A DNA stretch of 64,000 nucleotides from Nitrospina sp. (GTDB lineage Bacteria; Nitrospinota; Nitrospinia; Nitrospinales; VA-1). The DNA is taken from NCBI GenBank assembly GCA_018673915.1, contig JABHBK010000054.1, positions 1 through 64,000 of the forward strand, written 5' to 3'. Positions 33,322 to 43,703 of the stretch are shown here, one piece after another. A program made the translations under genes and the position numbers. Positions within the stretch are counted from its first letter, which is position 1, and the number at the start of each line of letters is the position of its first letter. The notes under the pieces were generated by a model that had not been told where the DNA came from, did not search any database, and saw nothing but the letters and a program-made list of their open reading frames with translations.

Positions 33322-35592
33322 ATGGTGAAAAAAGCTCACATTTTTTTAACGATCCTAATTGGTTTAGCTTTGCTATTGCCAGCCTCCCTTTTGTTTGCCC
33401 AAGAAGGTGAAAATATCCAGTCCCTAAAGGTGGTGGGGAACAAGCGGATTGATGAATCGACCATTCGGTATTACATCAAATCTCAACCCGGCACATTACT
33501 TTCAAAACGACAGATTCGTGAGGACATTGAGCAAATTTATAGCCTTGGACAATTCAAGGATATCCGTGTAGAAACGCGGCAGACTGTTGAAGGTCTGGAG
33601 CTTGAATTTTATGTCAAAGAAATTTCGTCTGTTGGGGATGTTGAAATCTTAGGGAACGAAAAGCTCGATTCCAATGATATACGGGAAAAAATAGGGCTTA
33701 AACGAGGGGCGGCTTTCAATGACCACCTGGTTCAGGAGAGTAATGAAGAGATTGTTAAGCTTTATCGTGAGAAGGGGTACTTCTTTGCCAGAGCGAATAT
33801 AGAAACCCAGCCAAATGAGGATAACCTTGTTAATGTTGCGATCAGGATCACGGAGGGGGAAAAAGTAAGAATTGAAAAAATTCGCTTTTCTGGAAACAAA
33901 GCTTTCCCAGATAAAGAACTCCGCGAACAAATGGAAACGCAGGAGGTGACCTGGTATTCCTTCATTGACGAATCGGGGGTTTACCAAAAGGATATCTTGA
34001 AGTTAGATATGTTCCGGATAGAAGGCTATTATCACGATAATGGTTACCTGAGGGTCAAGGTGCTGGAGCCTCGTATAGATATAAACCAAAGGGCGAGAGA
34101 AGTTCATATCACCATCCCGGTTGAGGAAGGACCGCAATTCCGAGTAAAGAGTCTTGATATAAAAGGAGATGAAACGGTTTCTCCGGATGAAATCCAAAAA
34201 GGTATTCAGACTAAAGTAGGTGAAGTTTATAATGTTTCCCAACTTCGTCGGGATATTTTAACGATTACAGATTTATACGGACAAAAAGGTTTTGCTTATG
34301 CTGACGCTAATCCCATTTCAACATTAAATGATGACGATCGTACTGTTAAACTGTCGGTTGAAGTTGATAAGGGGAAAAAAGTTTATGTTGGCAATATTGA
34401 ATTTCTAGGGAACATCAAAACCAAGGATAATGTTATCCGCCGTGAATTTCGTTTAAAGGAAGGCGAACTTTTCGACGGCTCTAAGCTGAAACGAAGTAAG
34501 CAGCGCATCAACAACCTCAATTATTTTGAAGATGTCAAAATTGATACTCATAGAGGCCAGGACCCTGACCTAATTGATATTCTTACAACCGTGACAGAAA
34601 GGCCCACCGGGTCATTTACCGTAGGTATAGGTTTCAGCTCCATCGAGAATTTTGTTTTCTCCACTTCGATAACCCAGGATAATCTTTTTGGAAATGGGCA
34701 GAGATTGGGTTTAGATGCAAAGCTATCTTCCATCCGTACAGACTTTGATATTAATTTTACCGAACCGAGGCTCTTTGATTCCGAAGTATCATTAGGGGTC
34801 AGCGCCTTCAATGAAGACCAGGATTTTCTTAGCTTCGACTCCCAATCAACTGGCGGTAGTTTTAGCCTGGGTAAAAACCTTACGGAGTATGAATCTGTAA
34901 GCGTAGGTTATCGGTTTGCAGTTGTAGAGGTTTCGGGAGTAGCCGCAGCGGATGTAACAGAGTTCTTTAAAAATGAGACTCGAGTGACCAGCAGAATCTC
35001 GCCAACGATTATTCATGATTCCCGGGATAATTTTTTAAATCCTTCCACAGGGTGGAGGCATGTGCTAGGATTTGAGCTCGCAGGCTTGGGAGGTAGTAAA
35101 TTCACCAAGTCCAGCTACGAGGTGACGTACTATCGTCCTCTAATGGGGAAACTTGTCGCCGCGGCTCATGCGCGTATCAATTACGCAGAGGGGTATGGGG
35201 GAGAAGAGGTCCCGAATTTTGAAAGGTTTTTCATGGGAGGAGCGACTTCTTTGCGGGGTTTTACCCTTGAAGATGTTGGGCCAAAAAACTTAGATGAAGA
35301 CCCGATAGGGGGTACTCAGTCTCTTCTCCTGAATTTGGAAATACAGTACCCTTTTACCAAGTCATTTCGCGGTTTTGTGTTTTATGATCGCGGAAATGTT
35401 TATGGAAACGGGGCAACCATTACCGATACTGATACAAGTTTTAATTTAGGGAAAATGAGACATAGTATTGGTGCCGGGATTCGTTTTATTAGTCCCTTTG
35501 GCCCGCTGGGTTTTGCTTATGGGGTCAAGCTGGATAAAAAATCGGGCGAAGAGGCGGCAGAATTTCATTTCTCGGCAGGAAGTGCTTTTTAA
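33322..35592 (+). CDS. bamA: Outer membrane protein assembly factor BamA
   Basis: The 756-residue BamA inserts beta-barrel proteins into the outer membrane. A signal peptide ends at LLFAQ (about residue 27), then five POTRA domains (to ~345), each with a small GN or GDxxxxxxxI start (VVGNKRID, ILGNEKLDSNDI, FSGNKAFPDKEL, IKGDETVSPDEI, FLGNIKTKDNVI), then a 16-strand barrel with FFMGGATSLRGF (the conserved VRGF-like loop) and GPLGFAYGVKLD, ending in Phe, as outer-membrane barrels require. The skp gene is 28 bp downstream, the typical order. Confidence 0.95.
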   Translation: MVKKAHIFLTILIGLALLLPASLLFAQEGENIQSLKVVGNKRIDESTIRYYIKSQPGTLLSKRQIREDIEQIYSLGQFKDIRVETRQTVEGLELEFYVKEISSVGDVEILGNEKLDSNDIREKIGLKRGAAFNDHLVQESNEEIVKLYREKGYFFARANIETQPNEDNLVNVAIRITEGEKVRIEKIRFSGNKAFPDKELREQMETQEVTWYSFIDESGVYQKDILKLDMFRIEGYYHDNGYLRVKVLEPRIDINQRAREVHITIPVEEGPQFRVKSLDIKGDETVSPDEIQKGIQTKVGEVYNVSQLRRDILTITDLYGQKGFAYADANPISTLNDDDRTVKLSVEVDKGKKVYVGNIEFLGNIKTKDNVIRREFRLKEGELFDGSKLKRSKQRINNLNYFEDVKIDTHRGQDPDLIDILTTVTERPTGSFTVGIGFSSIENFVFSTSITQDNLFGNGQRLGLDAKLSSIRTDFDINFTEPRLFDSEVSLGVSAFNEDQDFLSFDSQSTGGSFSLGKNLTEYESVSVGYRFAVVEVSGVAAADVTEFFKNETRVTSRISPTIIHDSRDNFLNPSTGWRHVLGFELAGLGGSKFTKSSYEVTYYRPLMGKLVAAAHARINYAEGYGGEEVPNFERFFMGGATSLRGFTLEDVGPKNLDEDPIGGTQSLLLNLEIQYPFTKSFRGFVFYDRGNVYGNGATITDTDTSFNLGKMRHSIGAGIRFISPFGPLGFAYGVKLDKKSGEEAAEFHFSAGSAF

Positions 35593-35620
35593 AATTTAAA
35601 TATTCAAAAGGAATAGGTTT

Positions 35621-36163
35621 ATGCGTTTAACAATTTTTCGAAGGTTCAGGGCAATAGGGTTTCACCTTATTTTTGTTTTCTTCTTATGTGGACCTTTAGT
35701 CGTTTCTTCTTTTGCTGCAGAAAGCCGAATAGGATTTGTAGATATTCAAAAAGCCGTTTCCAGTACCAAAGAATGGAAATCAAGTTTTAATAAATTTAAA
35801 GCAGATTTCACAAAAGAGAAAAAGAGGATAAAGATCAGGGAACAGAAGGTCAAAAAAATGCTGGGAGACCTGAACAAGCAAAGTTTTGTGCTTGACCCGG
35901 AACTGAAAAAGAAAAAGGAAGAAAAGTTAAGAAAAGAAAAAATCGATTTTGAGAGATATGTGCAAGATCAGAACACGGCGTTTGGGAAAAAAGAAAAAGA
36001 AATGACCCAAAAAATTCTGCGTAAAATGATGGAAGTCATAAAAAAAATTGGCAAGGAAAAAAAATATACAATGATTCTAGAGCAGAAGGTTGTTCTCTAT
36101 CATGACAGGGGTAACGATTTGACGAAAATGGCGACCCTCACCTATGACAGGGTTAATAAATAG
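35621..36163 (+). CDS. skp: OmpH/Skp-family periplasmic chaperone
   Basis: A 180-residue protein with a signal peptide (about 1-32, cleavage near SFA-AES), then the family opening SRIGFVDIQKAVSSTKEWK and a long Lys/Glu-rich coiled coil (about 55-150) forming the tentacle-like arms that shield unfolded outer-membrane proteins. It ends with a short C-terminal strand (YTMILEQKVVLYHD). It follows bamA by 28 bp. The usual next gene, lpxD, is missing here; fabZ follows after 109 bp. Confidence 0.88.
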   Translation: MRLTIFRRFRAIGFHLIFVFFLCGPLVVSSFAAESRIGFVDIQKAVSSTKEWKSSFNKFKADFTKEKKRIKIREQKVKKMLGDLNKQSFVLDPELKKKKEEKLRKEKIDFERYVQDQNTAFGKKEKEMTQKILRKMMEVIKKIGKEKKYTMILEQKVVLYHDRGNDLTKMATLTYDRVNK

Positions 36164-36272
36164 TTCCTGCTTTAAGCTGCAATTAATAAAACCTGTTAGA
36201 TCCCGCACTTAGACTCGCTAAAATTTCCAAGAAAACTTTGCAGTCCTCCAACCGCAAGAATAGGTTTCTACT

Positions 36273-36704
36273 ATGATGGATATTAACGAAATTAAAAAAA
36301 TCATTCCCCACAGGTATCCTTTTCTGTTGGTAGATAAAATTGTTGAATGTGATATGGAGTCCAGAATTGTCGGTATCAAAAATGTGACAGTTAATGAACC
36401 TTTTTTCCAGGGGCATTTTCCAAGTTTTCCAGTGATGCCAGGAGTTCTTATTATCGAGGCTCTTGCGCAGGTCGCATGTATTTTAGGGGCCAAAATATTG
36501 AACCGGGAAGGAGAGGCCGCCGTGTTCTTTACTGGTATTGATGGCGCCAAGTTTAGGAAACCGGTTATCCCGGGCGATCAATTGCGTCTTGAGTTAACTA
36601 AGATTAAACAAAGAGGAACCCTTTTCCGGTTTGAGGGAAAAGCATATGTCGAAGATGCTTTGGCAACTGAATGCACCCTTCAAGCAATGCTTGGTAAGGA
36701 CTGA
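36273..36704 (+). CDS. fabZ: 3-hydroxyacyl-ACP dehydratase FabZ
   Basis: A 143-residue hot-dog-fold enzyme that dehydrates 3-hydroxyacyl-ACP in fatty acid elongation and balances the pool used for lipid A. IIPHRYPFLLVDKIVE (9-24) and FFQGHFPSFPVMPGVLIIEA (44-63) carry the catalytic His and Glu. Located between skp and lpxA as in many Gram-negatives; the lpxA start is 83 bp downstream. Confidence 0.95.
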   Translation: MMDINEIKKIIPHRYPFLLVDKIVECDMESRIVGIKNVTVNEPFFQGHFPSFPVMPGVLIIEALAQVACILGAKILNREGEAAVFFTGIDGAKFRKPVIPGDQLRLELTKIKQRGTLFRFEGKAYVEDALATECTLQAMLGKD

Positions 36705-36787
36705 TATAGATCGATCGGCGACATTCATTTTTTTTATCCTGCGCAATTTCCTGGGCTTAACGGCCTATAGAAACTTGGTTTTATCTC

Positions 36788-37558
36788 GTGACTATTCATA
36801 CTAGCTCAGTCATTCATCCAGACGCTGATTTGGCTCAGGGAGTTAAAGTTGGCCCTTTTACTACTATTGGCCCTAATGTCCGAATTGGTGAGGGAACAAT
36901 TATAGGGCCGAACGTATTGATTGAGGCGGGTACAGTTATTGGGAAAGACTGTGAAATTTTCCATGGGGCCTCGCTGGGCGGAGAGCCGCAGATTTTTAAC
37001 TTTAAAAATGTTCCTGCTACGGTAGAAATTGGCGATGGAACTGTGATACGAGAATATGTCACCATACATCGATCGGGTAACGAAAATGGAGTGACCCGTG
37101 TTGGAAAAGATTGCCTGCTCATGGCTTATTCTCACTTGGGGCATGATTGTGAAATTGGCGACCAAGTGGTGATTGTAAATAGTACAAGTTTAGCGGGTCA
37201 TGTTATTGTAGAAGACAAGGTATTTATATCGGCTCTGGTTGGTGTCCACCAATTTGTGCGAATAGGTAAGTATGCAATGATTGCGGGGTTGGCGGGTGTG
37301 AATCAGGATGTTCTTCCTTTTTCAACAGTGGAAGGAAATAGGGCCCGACTTTTAAGTGCAAATGCTGTAGGACTCAAGCGGGCAAATTTTAAACCAGATG
37401 TCCGGGCGGCGATAAAAAAAGCCTTGAAATTTTTAGCTCAGCCGGAGCAAAATACTAAGCAGGCTATTGAAAAGATTGAAACTGAAATTGAAATATTTGA
37501 TGAAATTCAATATCTTATTAACTTTGTAAAAAACTCTTCTAGAGGGGTGACCAAGTAG
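36788..37558 (+). CDS. lpxA: Acyl-ACP--UDP-N-acetylglucosamine O-acyltransferase
   Basis: LpxA adds the first hydroxyacyl chain to UDP-GlcNAc (or its 3-amino analogue), first step of lipid A synthesis. The 256-residue protein begins with GTG and shows hexapeptide repeats of the left-handed beta helix (KVGPFTTIGPNVRIGEGTII and others), the catalytic His in YSHLGHDCEIGDQ, NSTSLAGHV, and the C-terminal helical lid (LKRANFKPDVRAAIKKA). Its stop overlaps the next gene's GTG by 1 bp. The sugar accepted (3-OH or 3-NH2) depends on pocket residues not judged here. Confidence 0.95.
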   Translation: MTIHTSSVIHPDADLAQGVKVGPFTTIGPNVRIGEGTIIGPNVLIEAGTVIGKDCEIFHGASLGGEPQIFNFKNVPATVEIGDGTVIREYVTIHRSGNENGVTRVGKDCLLMAYSHLGHDCEIGDQVVIVNSTSLAGHVIVEDKVFISALVGVHQFVRIGKYAMIAGLAGVNQDVLPFSTVEGNRARLLSANAVGLKRANFKPDVRAAIKKALKFLAQPEQNTKQAIEKIETEIEIFDEIQYLINFVKNSSRGVTK

Positions 37559-38523
37559 TGCCAAATGTGAGAGCGGGTGTTGTAGGAATCGGCAGAATGG
37601 GTGAATATCATGTCGGAGTTCTATCCGAAATGCAGGGGGTGGATATTGCCGGGGTGGTAGATGTTGACTCTCAGCGCCGGAAAGCTATTCATGATACATT
37701 TGGAGCATCCACCTATGCAGACTGTATGGACCTGATTGGGAAGGTTGATGTTGCGGTAGTCGCGGTACCTACAAATATGCACTATCCTGTCGCCAAGCAA
37801 TTGCTCAATAATGGTATCCATGTTTTATTGGAAAAGCCCTGCGCCAACGACCTCAATCATGCTCGCGAACTTTTCCAGCTGGCTCAGGACAAGAACTTGA
37901 CTCTTCATATTGGTCATATTGAGCGTTTTAATGGAGCTGTGCAGGAGCTTCATAAAATTGTTGAGACTCCAATTTTTGTGGAGTGTAAACGCATGGGGCC
38001 TTTCACTGAGAGAATCAAGGATGATGGAGTGGTGTTGGATATCATGATCCATGATATCGATATCATTTTAAACCTGATCAAATCCAAGGTGACGACAACT
38101 CATGTGCTTGGAGCTTCAGTTTTTTCCGAAAAAGATGACCTCGTGAGTGCCCAACTAGAATTTGAAAATGGATGTATTGCAAATATTGTTGCCAGCCGAG
38201 CTTCGCAGAATAAAATCCGAACCTTATCGGTAACCCAGAAAGATTCTTTTGTGGTTTTGGATTACACCGATCAGGAAATTTATGTCCACCGCAAATCATC
38301 TTCCGAGCACCAAATGAGCAAGGGTTCTCTGCGGTATAAGCAGGAATCGCTGGTCGAGCGTATTTTTGTCCACAAAGATAATCCCCTCAAGTTGGAACTC
38401 CAACATTTCATTGATTGCGCTAAAAATGGTAGCCCTCGAAATGTCGCGGTGAATGATGAGCTTTATTCGTTGGAAATTGCCTTGGATATTCTTGATCAGT
38501 TCAATAAAAAAAGAAACAAGTAG
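37558..38523 (+). CDS. Gfo/Idh/MocA-family oxidoreductase, candidate GnnA
   Basis: A 321-residue NAD(P)-dependent sugar dehydrogenase. VGIGRMGEYHVGVL near the start is the Rossmann loop, EKPCAND is the EKP motif of the family, HIGHIERFN is typical, and MIHDIDIILNL supplies the catalytic His-Asp region. The GTG start is joined to the lpxA stop (TAGTG), so it is cotranscribed and translationally coupled. In Acidithiobacillus, GnnA, a dehydrogenase of this family, is encoded between lpxA and lpxB and oxidises UDP-GlcNAc at C3 before GnnB aminates it; the position here is the same. Whether it has that activity is an inference. Confidence 0.88.
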   Translation: MPNVRAGVVGIGRMGEYHVGVLSEMQGVDIAGVVDVDSQRRKAIHDTFGASTYADCMDLIGKVDVAVVAVPTNMHYPVAKQLLNNGIHVLLEKPCANDLNHARELFQLAQDKNLTLHIGHIERFNGAVQELHKIVETPIFVECKRMGPFTERIKDDGVVLDIMIHDIDIILNLIKSKVTTTHVLGASVFSEKDDLVSAQLEFENGCIANIVASRASQNKIRTLSVTQKDSFVVLDYTDQEIYVHRKSSSEHQMSKGSLRYKQESLVERIFVHKDNPLKLELQHFIDCAKNGSPRNVAVNDELYSLEIALDILDQFNKKRNK

Positions 38524-38615
38524 GCACTTAGCACAGAAATCTCTTCACCTGTTGTAATTCTGCTGTTGTTTAATAAGATTGGCACACCTTCATTGAATCC
38601 TCTATAGCTTATATC

Positions 38616-39428
38616 ATGCATACCAACCTGGATAGGATAGGCCTTATTGCTGGAGCCGGAGAAGTTCCTATATATTTTGCGAGGAAAGCCAGCCAGCATG
38701 GAATAAAACTTATCAGCATTGGTTTTTCTGATGAAATCCAAAATGGTTTGGCGCCGTTCTCAGAAAAGAGCTATTCGATTGGCGTTGGTCAGCCGGGTAA
38801 AATTTTTGAGACGCTGCACCAGAACAATGTGAAGGATTTGTTGATTTTGGGTAAAGTTGATAAAAGTGTTGTTTTTAAATTGCAAAAATTCGATTTCAAG
38901 GCTCTGCAGTTTTTGAAAAACATTGTGACGCATGAAGACAAGATTTTACTGTTAGGTGTGATTGATGAGGTTGAAAAAGAAGGTTTCAAGGTTTTAAGTC
39001 AAAAGGAAGTTTTATCAGATATTTTTCCTAAAAAAGGAAACCTGAGTCGCCGAGTGCCCACCAAGCAGGAGTTGGAGGACATTGAGTTTGGGCTGCCTAT
39101 TGCCCGAAAATTGGCAGATATGGAAATTGGTCAGACCCTGATAGTTAAAAACAAAACGGTGGTCGCCGTTGAAGCTCTTGAAGGAACAGACCAGGCAATT
39201 CAGAGAGGTTGTGAATTGGCTCAAGGAAAATGTGTGGTGATAAAGGTCAGTAGAACCAATCAGGACTATCGTTATGACAACCCTGGCATTGGACCGCAAA
39301 CCATCCGCATGCTGGCCGAAGGCAAGGCTGGAGTTTTAGCGCTGGAAGCAGAGCGGGTCATGGTGGTGGAACAAAACTTGGTTCTCGATCTGGCTAATGA
39401 TGCAAAAATTGCAGTTGTCAGTATTTAG
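38616..39428 (+). CDS. lpxI: UDP-2,3-diacylglucosamine pyrophosphatase LpxI
   Basis: A 270-residue protein of the DUF1009/LpxI family, which hydrolyses UDP-2,3-diacylglucosamine to the 1-phosphate and replaces LpxH in many bacteria. N-terminal IGLIAGAGEVPIYFARKASQ, LILGKVDKS, and VAVEALEGTDQAIQRG with KVSRTNQDYRYDNPGIGPQT (conserved catalytic Asp region) are all present. It lies between the Gfo/Idh gene and lpxB, which uses its product. No lpxH is in the window. Confidence 0.92.
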   Translation: MHTNLDRIGLIAGAGEVPIYFARKASQHGIKLISIGFSDEIQNGLAPFSEKSYSIGVGQPGKIFETLHQNNVKDLLILGKVDKSVVFKLQKFDFKALQFLKNIVTHEDKILLLGVIDEVEKEGFKVLSQKEVLSDIFPKKGNLSRRVPTKQELEDIEFGLPIARKLADMEIGQTLIVKNKTVVAVEALEGTDQAIQRGCELAQGKCVVIKVSRTNQDYRYDNPGIGPQTIRMLAEGKAGVLALEAERVMVVEQNLVLDLANDAKIAVVSI

Positions 39429-39560
39429 CCATCAGCGAATCGCCGGTAACAATTAGCAATAGTTTAATCGGGCCCACAAATATTATCTCAGCTTCATAAA
39501 CACTTGCCCAGTTACTCCTGCAGTTAATAGCCGGAGATTCTCCGAAAATTTTAGAATACG

Positions 39561-40733
39561 ATGAAAGATAAACATCCTCACTTTTTAGTTGTAGCTGGCG
39601 AGGCATCTGGAGATTTGCATGGCTCGAACCTGGTATCAGCATTAAAGGTTCTACAACCTCATGCTCGTTTCACCGGGATGGGTGGGTCGCGAATGCGGGA
39701 AGCAGGTGTTGAAACGCTATTTGGTATTGAGCGTATGGGCACCGTCGGGGTGATAGAAGTGTTGGGAGAATTCGACCATTATTACAAGGTCTATCGGTCA
39801 TTGATGAAAGAAATTGCTTCGTGTAAATATGATGGAGTGATTCTCATTGACTACCCGACACTAAATCTTCGGCTGGCTAAACAGGGCCGACGTTTTGATT
39901 GCCCGGTATTTTTTTTCATCAGTCCGCAAATCTGGGCATGGAGAAAAGGCCGGATCAAAGAGATTCGTGAATCAGTACGAAAGATGTTTGTCATTCTTCC
40001 GTTCGAGGAAAAGCTGTATTTGGATGCCGGGGTAGATGCAGAATTTTTGGGTCATCCGTTTATAGATATGGTCCACCCTAGCAGGTCACGTGAAGAGAGC
40101 CGGGAAAAATATTCCCTGGACCCAGAAATCAAGACCATTGGGCTTCTACCTGGAAGCAGGATGAATGAGATCAACTCTCTTTTAGATGTGATGGTACAAG
40201 CGGCCGAAAAAATCCGAAGTGAACTGGGTTCCTGTCAGTTTCTTCTTCCAATCGCTGACTCCATTGATCCAGATATAATCCGCGAACGTTTAGGGTCCAA
40301 TCCACTTGGTATCCAACTGATACGAGGGGAAACCTATGATGTAATGAATAGTTGTGACACGTTGATCATTGCATCCGGTTCTGCAACTCTGGAAGCCGGT
40401 ATTCTAGGGTGTCCTATGGTAATCGTTTACAAGTTGAATCCCTTGACATATTGGTTGGCGCGTCTGTTGGTAAAAGTTCCATTGGTAGGGTTGGTTAATA
40501 TCGTCGCAGAGGAAGAAGTGGCGACCGAATTGATACAGGATAAAGTGACAGCAAAAAATATCTCCGAAGAAGTGCTGGTATTGTTGCGCGCGCCGGAAAA
40601 GGAAAAAGCAATTCGGGAGCGCCTCCTTAAACTTCGGGATTCACTGGGAGAACCTGGGGTTATGAAGGCTGTTGCAAAGCGTATCGCCGATTTTATGGAT
40701 GAATTGAACTCTAATGAAGAAAATCCTGTTTAA
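39561..40733 (+). CDS. lpxB: Lipid-A-disaccharide synthase LpxB
   Basis: A 390-residue GT-B glycosyltransferase that joins UDP-2,3-diacylglucosamine to lipid X. It begins VVAGEASGDLHGSNLVSAL (family signature) and includes FTGMGGSRMREAGVETLF, IDYPTLNLRLAKQGRR, SPQIWAWRKGRI, FLGHPFIDMV, LLPGSRMNEI and the UDP-binding ASGSATLEAGILGCPMVI. All are characteristic of LpxB. The next gene overlaps its end by 20 bp. No lpxK or lpxC nearby. Confidence 0.95.
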   Translation: MKDKHPHFLVVAGEASGDLHGSNLVSALKVLQPHARFTGMGGSRMREAGVETLFGIERMGTVGVIEVLGEFDHYYKVYRSLMKEIASCKYDGVILIDYPTLNLRLAKQGRRFDCPVFFFISPQIWAWRKGRIKEIRESVRKMFVILPFEEKLYLDAGVDAEFLGHPFIDMVHPSRSREESREKYSLDPEIKTIGLLPGSRMNEINSLLDVMVQAAEKIRSELGSCQFLLPIADSIDPDIIRERLGSNPLGIQLIRGETYDVMNSCDTLIIASGSATLEAGILGCPMVIVYKLNPLTYWLARLLVKVPLVGLVNIVAEEEVATELIQDKVTAKNISEEVLVLLRAPEKEKAIRERLLKLRDSLGEPGVMKAVAKRIADFMDELNSNEENPV

Positions 40734-41358
40734 TTACGTAGTCCCATATTTTCTTTTTGGGTTGATTTACCTATGGTGTCTGACCCTGCGCTCAAAAAAT
40801 TTGAATGAGGAAGAAGAAAAGCATTTTAAAAACCTTACCGGACCTTATATCCTTACCTTGTGGCATGGGAGAATCTTTTACCTGTTTTACTACCTTCGCC
40901 GCCACCCGGATTATTTCCTGCTGATCAGCCCGAGTGAGGACGGTGATCTTCTAGCCCGGCTTGCAAGATTGATGGGTTATTCTGTGATACGGGGATCCAC
41001 TTACAAAAAAGCTATTTCTGCATCCCGGTCCCTGATTAAAGTTTTGCGCAAAAACCAAAGAATCATTATCATTGCTGATGGTTCGCGTGGACCCAGATGT
41101 GTAGCGCAGACAGGATCTGTTCAGCTCGCTGGAATAACTGGAGCGCCGGTTTTTCCCATGACATTCGGAGCTAAAAATAAAGTGGTCTTAAATAGCTGGG
41201 ACCGATTTGTTATCCCCCTTCCTTTTACCCGTTGCACTCTCAACTTTTCATCTCCTATATCTCTTCCACCTAAATCCTCTGATCAAAAGATAGAGGAAAA
41301 GCGAATTGAGCTGGAAAATGCCCTGAATGGTATAAACAAAGCTAGCGATGAGGGTTGA
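40714..41358 (+). CDS. DUF374 lysophospholipid acyltransferase-like protein
   Basis: A 214-residue protein with one N-terminal membrane segment and the DUF374 core, which is related to PlsC/LPLAT acyltransferases: LTLWHGRIFYL (HxxxxD-like His), ISPSEDGDLLARLARLMGYS, and IIADGSRGPRC. It starts 20 bp inside lpxB, so it is coupled to it. The family accompanies lpx genes in many bacteria and may acylate lipid A or a glycerophospholipid; the target is not established. Length is typical. Confidence 0.8.
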   Translation: MKKILFNYVVPYFLFGLIYLWCLTLRSKNLNEEEEKHFKNLTGPYILTLWHGRIFYLFYYLRRHPDYFLLISPSEDGDLLARLARLMGYSVIRGSTYKKAISASRSLIKVLRKNQRIIIIADGSRGPRCVAQTGSVQLAGITGAPVFPMTFGAKNKVVLNSWDRFVIPLPFTRCTLNFSSPISLPPKSSDQKIEEKRIELENALNGINKASDEG

Positions 41359-42012
<654 letters not shown>

Positions 42013-42092
42013 TCCGAGGGTTTTGCATATAGTTTCCTGACTAAAAGAATAATCTATATTCCCAGTCCGGGATTGTTGGATTTTATATGAGA

Positions 42093-42125
42093 AACTGGAG
42101 CCGCAGTGACGGCGCCGGTTTTTTT
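42093..42125 (+). terminator. Rho-independent terminator between glnB and glnA
   Basis: An 11-bp stem (42093-42103 with 42110-42120, one A-G mismatch and one G-T pair) closes a 6-nt loop and is followed by seven T. It lies 80 bp past glnB and 52 bp before glnA, so most glnB transcripts should end here, or pass with partial read-through. Confidence 0.8.
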
Positions 42126-42176
42126 GCGTTATTTTATATTTGTTATCTTTAACTATATTTTGCAGGAGAACCTTTA

Positions 42177-43589
42177 ATGACCCCCAAAGAGGCAGTAGAT
42201 TTCGCAAAAAAAAATAATGCCCGAATTGTTGATCTGAAGTTTATGGATCTGCTCGGATCCTGGCAACATTTTTCTGTGCCTGCGAGTGAATTGGAAGAGC
42301 ATCTGTTTTCAGAAGGACTGGGTTTCGACGGCTCCAGTATTCGTGGATGGCAGGCCATCAATAATAGTGACATGCTGGTCATTCCCGATTCGACCACCTC
42401 GGTCATGGACCCGTTCACGAAAGTCCCAACGGTCAGCATGATCTGTAATATTGTCGACCCCATCACCAAAGAAAAATACAGTCGTGATCCCCGCAATATT
42501 GCGCAGAAAGCGGAAGCCTATCTCAAGTCTACAGGAATTGGAGATACTGCCTATTTTGGACCGGAAGCGGAATTTTTTATTTTTGATAATATTCAATACG
42601 ATTCCACTACCAATGAATCATTTTATTCCATTGATTCTGTTGAAGGGACCTGGAACACAGGTCGGGATGAAGCCCCAAATTTGGGCCACAAACCCAGGCA
42701 TAAAGAGGGTTACTTCCCGGTTGCTCCCAACGATACCTTTCAGGATATACGCTCTGAAATGATGTTAACCATGGAGCAGGTTGGTATTAGCATGGAATGT
42801 CATCATCATGAAGTTGCCACCGGAGGACAAAACGAAATAGCTATGCGTTTTTCTTCGCTGGTTAATTGTGCAGACAACCTGATGTGGTACAAATACATTG
42901 TTAAAAATGTAGCTAGAGCACACAACAAAACCGCAACCTTCATGCCTAAACCCATGTACGGTGATAACGGAACGGGTATGCATACCCATCAGAGTATTTG
43001 GAAAGATGGCAAACCTTTATTTGCTGGAAATGGATATGCAGGTTTCAGTGAAATGGGCATGCACTACATCGGTGGAATTTTAAAGCATTCCCGAGCAATC
43101 TGTGCTTTTGCTGCACCCACTACCAATTCCTATAAAAGATTGGTACCTGGTTTCGAAGCGCCGGTTAACTTGGCTTATTCCAGCCGAAACCGTAGTGCGT
43201 CAATCCGAATTCCCATGTACTCGCCCAGCCCAAAAGCGAAGCGATTGGAAATCCGCTATCCCGATCCGTCCTGTAATGGGTATCTGACTTTTGCAGTGAT
43301 GCTTATGGCGGGTCTTGATGGTATTGAAAACAAAATTGATCCTGGCGAACCTTTGGATAAAAATATTTACTCACTTGGACCGGAAGAGTTGGCTAGTATT
43401 CCTACATTGCCTCACTCTTTGGATCAAGCCCTTGAGGCACTCGAGGAGGATCATGAGTTCCTCCTCAAAGGGGATGTGTTCACTCAGGATCTTATCGATA
43501 CTTGGATCGAATTTAAACGTGAGAATGAAGTGGATCCCCTGCGACTTCGACCGCATCCCATGGAATTCGAAATGTACTACGATTGTTGA
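42177..43589 (+). CDS. glnA: Glutamine synthetase, type I (adenylylation-controlled)
   Basis: A 470-residue GS-I subunit making glutamine from glutamate and ammonia. [20 protein letters not shown] opens the active site, [11 protein letters not shown] and GMHTHQSIW hold metal and substrate residues, NRSASIRIP binds ATP and glutamate, and Tyr398 in [12 protein letters not shown] is the adenylylation target. The matching adenylyltransferase gene glnE follows. AGGAGAAC precedes the ATG. A hairpin terminator is just downstream. Confidence 0.97.
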   Translation: MTPKEAVDFAKKNNARIVDLKFMDLLGSWQHFSVPASELEEHLFSEGLGFDGSSIRGWQAINNSDMLVIPDSTTSVMDPFTKVPTVSMICNIVDPITKEKYSRDPRNIAQKAEAYLKSTGIGDTAYFGPEAEFFIFDNIQYDSTTNESFYSIDSVEGTWNTGRDEAPNLGHKPRHKEGYFPVAPNDTFQDIRSEMMLTMEQVGISMECHHHEVATGGQNEIAMRFSSLVNCADNLMWYKYIVKNVARAHNKTATFMPKPMYGDNGTGMHTHQSIWKDGKPLFAGNGYAGFSEMGMHYIGGILKHSRAICAFAAPTTNSYKRLVPGFEAPVNLAYSSRNRSASIRIPMYSPSPKAKRLEIRYPDPSCNGYLTFAVMLMAGLDGIENKIDPGEPLDKNIYSLGPEELASIPTLPHSLDQALEALEEDHEFLLKGDVFTQDLIDTWIEFKRENEVDPLRLRPHPMEFEMYYDC

Positions 43590-43611
43590 TTCAAGAATAA
43601 ATTTGGAATTT

Positions 43612-43645
43612 AAAAACCCCCTGGGTTCTCCCAGGGGGTTTTTTT
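43612..43645 (+). terminator. Strong intrinsic terminator after glnA
   Basis: CCCCCTGGG (43617-43625) pairs perfectly with CCCAGGGGG (43630-43638) around TTCT and is flanked by A and T runs, so it may work in both directions. It ends glnA and separates it from glnE. Confidence 0.93.
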
Positions 43646-43703
43646 ATGTGGTAAATTAGGTCGATAAAGAGTTTATAACCTGAACCCTCATCTTTAATAT
43701 TTC

